The notes under the pieces were generated by a model, which did no database searches, was not told the origin of the DNA, and worked only from the letters and a program-made list of their open reading frames with translations. Shown here one piece after another: positions 8,801-15,453 of a stretch of 64,000 nucleotides of DNA (the first letter of the stretch is position 1; each line of letters opens with the position of its first letter). Made by a program: the position numbers and the translations under genes. The DNA lies in the NCBI RefSeq assembly GCF_900106695.1, contig NZ_FNMZ01000004.1, forward strand, positions 186,001 through 250,000, given 5' to 3'. The stretch is from Albimonas donghaensis. GTDB taxonomy: Bacteria; Pseudomonadota; Alphaproteobacteria; Rhodobacterales; Rhodobacteraceae.

Positions 8801-9178
8801 GGACTTGTCGCCGAAAAGCTCCAGCGCCTCCGGCGAGGGGCCGACGAAGGTCAGCCCGGCCTCGGCGCAGGCCCGCGCGAAGCCGGCGTTCTCCGACAGG
8901 AACCCATAGCCCGGATGCACCGCGTCGGCCCCGGCCTCCACCGCCGCCGCGACGATCCCGGCGGCGTCGAGATAGGCCCGCGGGCCCACCCCCTCCAGCG
9001 CCACGGCGCGGTCGGCCTTGCGCACATGCAGGGCCTCGGCGTCGTCGGCGGAGAAGACGGCGATGGTCTCGATCTCCATCTCCGCCGCGGCGCGCATGAC
9101 GCGGACCGCGATCTCGCCCCGGTTGGCGACGAGCAGCCGCCGGATCGGACGCGGGGCGGAGGAGGCGGCTTCAGACAT
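5837..9178 (-). CDS. Single-chain acyl-CoA carboxylase (biotin carboxylase-BCCP-carboxyltransferase fusion)
   Basis: One 1113-residue chain carries all activities. The biotin carboxylase domain (residues 1-450) begins RRLLVANRGEIAVRVMRAA and has ATP-grasp motifs KAAAGGGGRGMRRV and MEANPRLQVEHTVTEE. A linker/BT region follows, then a biotinyl domain with Lys540 in EAMKMEHG, then a carboxyltransferase domain (about 600-1113) with GYGLGAQGMAGGGFHNP. This order and size match the single-polypeptide long-chain acyl-CoA carboxylase (LCC) type described from Mycobacterium and Rhodopseudomonas, a homohexamer of about 120 kDa subunits. The ATG at 9176-9178 has GGAG upstream. It follows the TRAP permease gene by 44 nt and precedes the acyl-CoA ligase. 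Chain-length preference of the acyl-CoA is not readable. Confidence 0.9.
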   Translation of the reverse strand: MSEAASSAPRPIRRLLVANRGEIAVRVMRAAAEMEIETIAVFSADDAEALHVRKADRAVALEGVGPRAYLDAAGIVAAAVEAGADAVHPGYGFLSENAGFARACAEAGLTFVGPSPEALELFGDKSAARALAAELGVPMLPGTGRNASLEEVRAFFDGLGPNAAIMIKAAAGGGGRGMRRVTEAADLEEAYARCRSEAKMAFGSDEVYAERLIRRARHIEVQVLGDGAAVTHLWERDCTLQRRNQKIVEIAPAPFLDPALRTRILDAALTMAGAADYRALGTFEFLVDRDAARPEDQFAFMEANPRLQVEHTVTEEVTGLDLVKLQIRAAEGASLADLGLAGPPPEPRGFAVQLRLNAETYGAKGLIKPASGTLTAFDLPSGPGVRVDTAGFAGFRTNPGFDTLLAKLICHDPSSDYASAVRRTYRALCEFRIEGVATNAAILRNLLRRADFLANDVDTGFLEAHGPELTAEAAHPARHAVAAEPHAAAAATGAPDALPDLPEGAEFLRAPIEGSVIALSVEPEAEIPAGAGVIVLEAMKMEHGVAAPSAGRVLRFLVKPGEMATEGQPVAIYAPDESLGADAAETAEIDLDHIRPDLAEAMERRRITLDEARPDAVARRRKTNQRTARENVADLTDDGSFTEYGGLVIAAQRTRRPIEDLIARTPADGLIAGVGHVNGDRFDADKARCAVLAYDYTVLAGTQGWKNHAKTDRLLKIANRRRLPLIFFTEGGGGRPGDTDFINSGGLDTPTFHMMAGHSGLAPMVGVVSGRCFAGNAAALGLCDVIIATENTNLGMGGPAMIEGGGLGVYTPEEVGPMSVQVPNGVVDVLVKDEAEAVDVAKRYLSYFQGPVKDWTAADQRRLRHVVPENRRQAYDIRAAIDLIADEGSVLELRRGFGHGMITSLIRVGGQPVGVVANNPMHLGGAIDSPAADKAARFMTVCDAHDVPVLYLCDTPGNMVGPEAEKTGLVRHCSRLFLVGANLTVPFFTVVLRKGYGLGAQGMAGGGFHNPLFLVSWPTGEFGGMGLEGFVRLGFRDKLAAIEDPEAREAEFQRLVAAEYSRGAALSAASLFEIDDVIDPAETRDWISSALDTPWQGLGRGPNGKKHAWIDAW

Positions 9179-9222
9179 CGGGAACTCCGGAAAGGGGGAA
9201 CAGGGACGAGCCGGGGGCCGGC

Positions 9223-10530
9223 TCAGTCCATCAGCTCGGGCAGCCAGGTGATGATCTCGGGGAAGGCGATGAACAGCGCCACCGCGATGGCGTCGGCCAC
9301 GAGGAACCACAGGATGCCCTGGAAGATCTTGGTCAGGCTCACGTCGTCGCCGACCACGCCCTTGATGACGAAGACGTTCAGGCCGACGGGCGGCGTGATC
9401 ATCCCGATCTCCAGGAACTTGGCGAGGAACACGCCGAACCAGATCAGGTCGATGTCCTCGGCCCGCAGGACCGGCAGCAGCACCGGCAGGGTCAGCAGCA
9501 TCGCCCCGATCGGGTCGAGGAACATGCCGAGGAAGAGATACAGCGCCGAGATGCCCAGAATAAGCATCAGCGGGTCCGCCTGCAGCCCGATCACCGCCTG
9601 GGCGATCAGCTCTCCCGATCCCGACAGCGCGAGGAAGCGGGTCAGCAGGTTGGCGCCGATGGCGATGAGGAACAGCGCGGCGGTGGTGGTCAGCGTCTCC
9701 TGCACCGCGGCCCAGATCGCCGGCCCGGTGAGCGAGCCCTTGGACCAGGCGATGACGATCGAGGCGAAGGCGCCGACGGCCCCGGCCTCGGTCGCGGTGA
9801 ACAGGCCCACGAACATGCCGCCGATCACCACGATCAGCAGGGCGAGGACGGGCCAGGTCTCCTTCAGGTGGGCGATGCGTTCGGCCAGCGGCGGGCGGGT
9901 GGAGAGCCGCGGCGCGCAGGCGGGGTCGATAGCCGCGCGGATCCAGATGACCGCGATATAGAGGATGGCGGTGACCAGCCCCGCGCCCACGCCGCCCATG
10001 AACAGCTTGCCGATGGGGGCCTCGGCGAAGACGCCGAACAGGATCAGCAGGATGGAGGGCGGGATCAGCGCCCCCAGGGTGCCCGCGGCGGCGATGGAGC
10101 CGGTGGCGAGGCCCTTGTCATAGCCCGCGCGCAGCATCTCCGGCACCGCGATGCGGCCCATGGCGGCGGCGCAGGCGACCGACGATCCGGTGACCGCCGC
10201 GAAGCCCGCGGACCCGATGACCGACGCGATGGCCAGCCCGCCGGGCAGCCGCGCCATCCAGCTTCGGCACGCCTCGAACAGCCCGCGGGTGAGGCCCGCA
10301 TGGTAGCACACGAAGCCCATGAGCAGGAACATGGGGATCGACGACAGCGTCCACTTGGCCGCGAAATCGTAGGGGACGGCGGAGAGGATGCCCCAGGCGG
10401 GCCGCTCTCCGATCAGGATCCAGACGCCGCCGAAGGAGACGCCGATCAGGCTCAGCCCCACCGGCACGCGCAGCAGCAGAAGGATGACCAGCAGGGCCAG
10501 TCCGAAGACGCCGATGACCTCGTTGCCCAT
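9223..10530 (-). CDS. dctM: TRAP transporter large permease subunit (DctM)
   Basis: A 435-residue, very hydrophobic integral membrane protein of the DctM/IT superfamily with about 12 predicted membrane segments. It forms the ion-coupled channel of a TRAP importer. Family segments seen include VRVPVGLSL-type entry near the N-terminus, GSSVACAAAMGRIAVPEM, GALIPPSILLILFG and the C-terminal ITPPVGLNVFVIKG. It starts 3 nt after the small permease stop. With the upstream dctQ and dctP it makes a full TRAP set that imports an organic acid into the cytoplasm using a sodium or proton gradient. The genes that follow (carboxylase, ligase) imply that the substrate is a carboxylic acid metabolised as a CoA ester. 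Confidence 0.93.
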   Translation of the reverse strand: MGNEVIGVFGLALLVILLLLRVPVGLSLIGVSFGGVWILIGERPAWGILSAVPYDFAAKWTLSSIPMFLLMGFVCYHAGLTRGLFEACRSWMARLPGGLAIASVIGSAGFAAVTGSSVACAAAMGRIAVPEMLRAGYDKGLATGSIAAAGTLGALIPPSILLILFGVFAEAPIGKLFMGGVGAGLVTAILYIAVIWIRAAIDPACAPRLSTRPPLAERIAHLKETWPVLALLIVVIGGMFVGLFTATEAGAVGAFASIVIAWSKGSLTGPAIWAAVQETLTTTAALFLIAIGANLLTRFLALSGSGELIAQAVIGLQADPLMLILGISALYLFLGMFLDPIGAMLLTLPVLLPVLRAEDIDLIWFGVFLAKFLEIGMITPPVGLNVFVIKGVVGDDVSLTKIFQGILWFLVADAIAVALFIAFPEIITWLPELMD

Positions 10531-10533
10531 GGC

Positions 10534-11097
10534 TCAGACCCCGCGGGTTTCGTCGGGCGCTTCGGCGGCGTCGGCCGGCTGGTCCAGCGGGACCTCGCCC
10601 ATGGCGCCGGAGATCCCGGTGACGGCGGAGGCGGCGCGATAGAGCAGCACGGCGGCGAACAGGCCGAAGCCGATGGGCAGCACGAAATAGCCCGGCCAGG
10701 TGGGCATGTTGATGTCGAGCTCCTGGATATAGGTGCCGGAGCGGAATTTCTTCATCGCCTCGAACCACAGCCGCCAGGCGATGCCGGCGCAGCCCAGTCC
10801 GCAGACCAGCGCCACGATCCCGCCCAGCGCCCGCTTCCACGAGGCCGAGAGATGCGCGAAGACCAGCTCGACCGAGATGTGACGGTTGAGCTTCTCGGCC
10901 AGGGCCAGCGGCGCGAAGGCCACGAACAGCATGTAGTAGTTGGCCACGAGGATGGAGGTCAGGGGGATCGGCCAGGAGATCAGGTTCTTCAGGGCCACGT
11001 CCGCCACGATCTGAAGCATCATCAGGATCACCGCCGCCGCGCCCAGAAAGGTCGCGGCGACGATGAGCCAGCCGAGCAGCCGGCCGATCAGGGTCAT
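10534..11097 (-). CDS. dctQ: TRAP transporter small permease subunit (DctQ)
   Basis: A 187-residue membrane protein with four predicted transmembrane helices, the DctQ layout: an N-terminal helix in GWLIVAATFLGAAAVILMML, a second in the VANYYMLFVAFAPLALAEKL area with the family's basic and acidic loop (EKLNRHISVELVF), and two later helices. The C-terminal 25 residues are acidic and outside the membrane. It lies 13 nt after dctP and 3 nt before dctM. The subunit bridges the binding protein and the large permease. Confidence 0.9.
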   Translation of the reverse strand: MTLIGRLLGWLIVAATFLGAAAVILMMLQIVADVALKNLISWPIPLTSILVANYYMLFVAFAPLALAEKLNRHISVELVFAHLSASWKRALGGIVALVCGLGCAGIAWRLWFEAMKKFRSGTYIQELDINMPTWPGYFVLPIGFGLFAAVLLYRAASAVTGISGAMGEVPLDQPADAAEAPDETRGV

Positions 11098-11110
11098 GTC
11101 GGAGACCCGC

Positions 11111-12250
11111 TCAGTTCAGGACGGCGGCGTCGACCTTCGAGAAGATCTCCGCATTGTAGAGCTCGGCCACCGCGTCGATGTCGCCCGCGTCGATCCCGGC
11201 CAGCAGGCCCTCCCACTTGGCGATCAGCTCCAGCATCCGGGCGACCTGGGCCTCGGCGTCGGCGATGCCGTGCTTCTCCATGTTGTCCTTGGCGACGGTC
11301 TTGATGTCGTCCTCGCGGAACTTGACGGAAGCCGCGTGCAGGGCCTCGGACGGCTCGACCAGCTCGACGCCCACCGACGCGGGGTCGGCCAGCAGCTTGG
11401 CGTTGTCCTGAAGGTAGGTGACGGTCGCCCAGGCGGTGGCGGAGCCGGCGGCCTCGAGGAAGGCGCGCTTGTCGTCATCGCCCAGATTGCCCCACAGGTC
11501 CTTGTTCACGGTGTACATGGAGTTGCCGTTGAACAGGCCGATCGGCTCGTTCAGCAGGTAGTCCACGACCTCGCCCAGCGACAGCGACTGCAGGATCTCG
11601 GGGGCGTGGGTGTTGCCGTCGAGCTGACCCTGGGAAATCGCCTCGTAGATGTCGTTGGCCGAGAGCACGACCGGCGTGGCGCCCATGGCGTCGACCCAGC
11701 GGCCATAGGGGCCGAAGCCGCGGATCTTCTTGCCCGAGAAATCCTCGGGCGTGGTCAGCGGATCGACCGACATCATGTAGTAGGGCCCGGTCACGACCAT
11801 GCCGAGGAACACCTGGTTCTGGTCGGCGTATTCCTTGAGGCAGGGCGCGCAGGAGAACATGAACTCGTTCACCGCGCCGGCCATCACCACCGGGTCGGTG
11901 GTCGCGGTGGCGAGGTCGCCCACCAGGTTGGTGTTGGGAAACTCGGCCCGGTGATAGGCGGGCACCACGAAGGCGCCGTCGGCGATGCCGTCGCGCAGGC
12001 CGGTCATCGACTCGGCGAAGTTCAGCAGCGAGGCCTCGAAGATCTTGCCGGTATAGGCGCCGTCGGTATTGGCCTCGATGTTGTCGGCGAACTGATACAT
12101 GCCGCGCACCAGCGCGCTGGAGCCGGACATGCCGACGGCGATGCGCAGCTCTTCGGCCTGGGCCGGGGCGGGGGTGGAAAGCGCGGTGGCGCAGAGCAGC
12201 GCGGCGGCCGCGGGCACGGCGAAAACGCCGCCGAAACGGGTCTTGGTCAT
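11111..12250 (-). CDS. dctP: TRAP transporter substrate-binding protein (DctP family)
   Basis: A 379-residue periplasmic solute receptor. An N-terminal signal peptide is clear (basic MTKTRFGG, hydrophobic core, cleavage near APAQA/EELRIAV). DctP family landmarks include the segment DFSGKKIRGFGPYGRWVDAMGATPV, whose conserved Arg normally salt-bridges the substrate carboxylate, and the later EAISQGQLDGNTHAP. It is longer than the usual 330 residues. A cysteine pair (CAPC) lies in the middle. I chose the ATG at 12248-12250 for the signal peptide and GGAGGAG upstream. It is the first gene of the minus operon and diverges from an AraC-type regulator gene. The AraC protein probably controls it. Confidence 0.88.
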   Translation of the reverse strand: MTKTRFGGVFAVPAAAALLCATALSTPAPAQAEELRIAVGMSGSSALVRGMYQFADNIEANTDGAYTGKIFEASLLNFAESMTGLRDGIADGAFVVPAYHRAEFPNTNLVGDLATATTDPVVMAGAVNEFMFSCAPCLKEYADQNQVFLGMVVTGPYYMMSVDPLTTPEDFSGKKIRGFGPYGRWVDAMGATPVVLSANDIYEAISQGQLDGNTHAPEILQSLSLGEVVDYLLNEPIGLFNGNSMYTVNKDLWGNLGDDDKRAFLEAAGSATAWATVTYLQDNAKLLADPASVGVELVEPSEALHAASVKFREDDIKTVAKDNMEKHGIADAEAQVARMLELIAKWEGLLAGIDAGDIDAVAELYNAEIFSKVDAAVLN

Positions 12251-12606
12251 CTGGAGACTCCTCCCTGAGTCGCTATGCGGGGCGACTCGGGTCGCCTCCT
12301 TATGGTCCGACGCTACGCATTTCATGGTCAGCCAGCAAGTTTTTTCAAACCGTCGTTTTCCGTTGACATTCTCCCGAGTATGTCCCGGGATGCCGCCTTG
12401 AGGAATCCACGCGCCGCCCGGCATGGGGCGGGCGAAAGGCACGCGGATCAACCGCGGCCGACCTCGGGGGAGGAGACGAGAACGCGGGGGCCCTGTCCCC
12501 GCGGGATGCGCCTGCGCGCGTCACGACCCCTCCCTCCCATCGGCCCCAGACGGGCCGGGCGACGCGCCCGGACCGCGGCGGGGCGCAAGCCGCGGGGAGG
12601 ACGCGC
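12251..12606. other. Divergent intergenic region between dctP and the AraC-type gene
   Basis: This 356-nt stretch holds the dctP leader hairpins and an AT-richer block at 12320-12370 that should contain the promoters. On the minus strand a weak TTGAAA (12343-12348) with an A/T-rich element 17-18 nt downstream could drive dctP. On the plus strand TTGACA occurs at 12363-12368, but no convincing -10 follows. The GC-rich half next to the AraC gene (12420-12600) shows nothing recognisable apart from its ribosome-binding site GGGAGGA. Confidence 0.5.
12267..12296 (-). promoter_or_regulatory. Alternative leader hairpins upstream of dctP
   Basis: In the dctP leader, read on the minus strand, GGCGAC and GTCGCC (12291-12296 with 12281-12286) can pair with a 4-nt loop. 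An overlapping GAGTCGC (12282-12288) can instead pair with GCGACTC (12267-12273). The two structures exclude each other, and the second ends just before the GGGAGGAG ribosome-binding site. This is the layout of a translational or attenuation switch; a protein-binding role or chance in GC-rich DNA is possible. Confidence 0.35.
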
Positions 12607-13407
12607 ATGAAGATGCTGGCGGAGGGCAATCCGAACGTGATGCTCGTCGGGCCGGACCGGGTGTTCTACAACGGTCTGCTCGGCAATACCGGCAAGGAAA
12701 GGCAGCTGGGGGGGTTCGCGATCTACACCGCCCCGGTCGGAGATTTCGAAATCGCCATCGAGGACGGCCCCAAGCGGCGCACCCGCATCGCGGCCGTGTC
12801 GCCGCATGTGCGCCACCGGATCACCGCGGAGGCGAACCTGATCGGCTCGGTGGTGATCGAGCCCGAAACCGTGGCCCCGGGGGAGCTCGACGCCCTGGCG
12901 CGCCGCACGCTCGACGCGCAGGAGGCCGCGCGGATGCATGCCCGCATCGCCGACGCCAAGCGGCGGCTGGATGGGTCGGAGGACCTGTCGGGCTTTTCCA
13001 CCGAGGATTTCGACGCCCTGCTGCTGGGGGCTCCGCTGACCCGCCGGCATCTCGACACCCGCGTCGAGGGCGCGGCGCGGGCGCTGCGGGACCTGGGCGC
13101 CGACCAGCCGGTGGCGGCGGAGGATTGCGCGATGGAGGCGGGGCTTTCGACCTCGCATTTCCTGCATCTCTTCACCCGTGAGACCGGGCTGCGCTTCCGC
13201 TCCTGCCGGATGTGGAAACGGGGCCGGGCGCTGCTGCGCCATGTCACCAGCCCCGAGACGCTGACCAATGTGGCGCTGGACCTGGGCTATCCGGACAGCA
13301 CGCATTTCAGCCACTCGATCCGCCGGATCTACGGGCTGACGCCGCGGTCGATCTTCAAGGGCTCGCGGGAGCTGGAGATCGTGGAGGGGGCGACGGCGGC
13401 GCACTGA
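12607..13407 (+). CDS. AraC family transcriptional regulator
   Basis: A 266-residue regulator. The C-terminal 100 residues hold the AraC/XylS double helix-turn-helix: first motif around AAEDCAMEAGLSTSHFLHLF, second motif TLTNVALDLGYPDSTHFSHS followed by RRIYGLTPRS, the strongly conserved end of the family domain. The N-terminal 150 residues are a probable cupin-like sensing domain without close resemblance to a named type. The ATG is preceded by GGGAGGA. The gene diverges from the TRAP/carboxylase operon, so it most likely activates that operon when the TRAP substrate is present; this is inference from position. Confidence 0.88.
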   Translation: MKMLAEGNPNVMLVGPDRVFYNGLLGNTGKERQLGGFAIYTAPVGDFEIAIEDGPKRRTRIAAVSPHVRHRITAEANLIGSVVIEPETVAPGELDALARRTLDAQEAARMHARIADAKRRLDGSEDLSGFSTEDFDALLLGAPLTRRHLDTRVEGAARALRDLGADQPVAAEDCAMEAGLSTSHFLHLFTRETGLRFRSCRMWKRGRALLRHVTSPETLTNVALDLGYPDSTHFSHSIRRIYGLTPRSIFKGSRELEIVEGATAAH

Positions 13408-13467
13408 GCGCCGCGCCGCGCCCCCCTGCCCTGCGTATCGGTCCGCGCGCGCCTTCACGTTTCCGCC

Positions 13468-15453
13468 TCAGGCCTGGGGCGCGAGGCGCGCGAGCACCTG
13501 CCCGGCGGAGACCTGGTCGCCCTTGCTCACCAGCATCTCGGCGACCTGGCCGCCGCCGCGCAGGCGCTGGACATGCTCCATCTTCATCGCCTCCAGCGTG
13601 ACCAGCGGCGCGTTGGGGGCGACGGTCTCGCCCGGCGCCGCATGGACCGCGGCCACCTGCCCGGTCATCGAGGCGCGCAGCACGCCGTCATCGGCCCCGT
13701 CCTCGGCGGTTTTCGCGGGCGCGTGGGCGAGGTCGGTCAGCGCCAGGTCCACGCTCCCCGCAGAGATCCAGATCCGCTCCCCGTCCCGCGCCCAGGCGAG
13801 CCGCGCCGTGCGGCCGCGCCAGCGCAGGGCGGCGGCGCCGGGGGTGAGAGAGACGACCGCCACGGGCTCCGGCGCGGCGTCGCCCAGGGTCACGGACCAG
13901 TCGCCGGTCGCGCGGTCGCGGGCGATGGCGGCCTCGCGGGTCGCGCCGCCCATCGCGAAGCGGATCGGGGCGGCGAAACCATGGGCGAGCGGGTGGGCGC
14001 GGAAGCCTTCCGCCGGCAGGGGCGCGGCGGTGAGCAGGACCAGCAGGGCCGCGGCGGGGGCGAGGGCTTCGGCGGCGTCCGGGTCCGGATCGGTGAGCGC
14101 GGCCCCGAGGCGGGGGCAGAAGTCGGTGCGCGCCTCGCCCGACGCGAAGTCCGGATGGGCGAGGGCCCGGACCAGGAACCCCCGGTTGGTGGCGAGCCCC
14201 GGAACCGCCGTCCGTTCCAGCCCTGCGATCAGGGCCAGCCGGGCGGCCTCCCGCGTCGGGCCGGAGGCGATCAGCTTGGCGGCCATGGAGTCGTAATGCG
14301 GCGAGATCTCCGTCCCCGTCTCCAGCGCCGTCTCGACCCGCAGACCGGTCGGGGCGGACCAGAGCGCCACGCGCCCGGTCTGGGGGAGGAACCCGGCTTC
14401 GGGATCCTCGGCGCAGAGCCGCGCCTCGATGGCGTGGCCCGTGAGGCGGATATCGGATTGCGTCAGCGGCAGGGGCTCTCCCATCGCGACGCGGAGCTGC
14501 CATTCCACGAGGTCGAGGCCGGTGATGGCCTCGGTCACCGGATGCTCGACCTGGAGACGGGTGTTCATTTCCATGAAGTGGAAGCCGCCCGCCTCGTCGA
14601 GCAGGAATTCCAGCGTGCCCGCGCCCTCGTAGCCGATGGCCTTCGCCGCGGCGACGGAGGCGGCGCCCATCGCCTCGCGCAGCGCCGGGGTCACGGCGGG
14701 CGAGGGCGCTTCCTCCAGCACCTTCTGGTGGCGGCGCTGGACCGAGCAGTCGCGCTCCCCCATGTGGACGGCGGCGCCGAAGCGGTCTCCGAACACCTGG
14801 ATCTCGACATGGCGGGGGCGGAGGATGGCGCGTTCCAGCAACACGCGGTCGTCGCCGAAGCCGGCCATGGCCTCGGACCTGGCGGAGGCCAGCGCGGCGG
14901 GGAAGTCGGCCGCGGCCTCCACCAGCCGCATCCCGCGGCCGCCGCCGCCCGCGACCGCCTTGATCATCAGGGGGAATCCGACGTCGCGGGCGGCGGCGGT
15001 CAGGGCGGCTTCGGATTGGTCGGTCCCGTCATGGCCCGGCACGCAGGGCACGCCCGCCGCCGTCATCGCGGCCTTGGCCGAAGCCTTGTCGCCCATCGCC
15101 CGGATCGCCGCGGCGGAGGGGCCGACGAAGACCAGCCCGGCGGCGGCGCAGGCCTCCGCGAAGTCGGGGTTTTCGGACAGGAACCCGTAGCCCGGATGGA
15201 TCGCCTCGGCGCCCGAGACCGCGGCGGCCGAGAGGATCGCGGCGATGTTCAGATAGCTTTCGCGCGGGGTGGCCGGGCCGATGGCCACCGCGAAATCGGC
15301 GGCGCGGACATGGGCGGCGTCGCGGTCCGCTTGGGAATAGACGGCGACGGTCTCCAGCCCCATGGCGCGGGCGGTGCGCATGACGCGCAGCGCGATCTCG
15401 CCGCGATTGGCGACGAGGAGGCGGCGGAAGGGGGTCGGGCGCGGCGCGCTCAT
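13468..15453 (-). CDS. Methylcrotonyl/geranyl-CoA-type carboxylase alpha (biotin-containing) subunit
   Basis: A 661-residue biotin carboxylase/BCCP subunit. The biotin carboxylase domain begins RRLLVANRGEIALRVMRTA and has KAVAGGGGRGMRLVEAA and MEMNTRLQVEHPVTEAITG. A BT interaction domain follows at about 450-590, and the C-terminal biotinyl domain carries Lys624 in EAMKMEHVQ. Size and domain order are those of MccA/LiuD/AtuF. Its start overlaps the beta-subunit stop by 4 nt, so the two are translated together as an alpha6beta6-type enzyme. It would carboxylate biotin with ATP and bicarbonate. It could also serve the orphan carrier/transferase pair at 1.2-3.1 kb; that is speculation. Confidence 0.9.
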   Translation of the reverse strand: MSAPRPTPFRRLLVANRGEIALRVMRTARAMGLETVAVYSQADRDAAHVRAADFAVAIGPATPRESYLNIAAILSAAAVSGAEAIHPGYGFLSENPDFAEACAAAGLVFVGPSAAAIRAMGDKASAKAAMTAAGVPCVPGHDGTDQSEAALTAAARDVGFPLMIKAVAGGGGRGMRLVEAAADFPAALASARSEAMAGFGDDRVLLERAILRPRHVEIQVFGDRFGAAVHMGERDCSVQRRHQKVLEEAPSPAVTPALREAMGAASVAAAKAIGYEGAGTLEFLLDEAGGFHFMEMNTRLQVEHPVTEAITGLDLVEWQLRVAMGEPLPLTQSDIRLTGHAIEARLCAEDPEAGFLPQTGRVALWSAPTGLRVETALETGTEISPHYDSMAAKLIASGPTREAARLALIAGLERTAVPGLATNRGFLVRALAHPDFASGEARTDFCPRLGAALTDPDPDAAEALAPAAALLVLLTAAPLPAEGFRAHPLAHGFAAPIRFAMGGATREAAIARDRATGDWSVTLGDAAPEPVAVVSLTPGAAALRWRGRTARLAWARDGERIWISAGSVDLALTDLAHAPAKTAEDGADDGVLRASMTGQVAAVHAAPGETVAPNAPLVTLEAMKMEHVQRLRGGGQVAEMLVSKGDQVSAGQVLARLAPQA

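Noticed and set aside
5678-9961. A plus-strand open frame of about 1400 codons opposite the single-chain carboxylase and DctM genes
   Set aside because: It is the antisense shadow of real genes in high-GC DNA; its translation is Gly/His/Arg-rich low complexity and has no domain.
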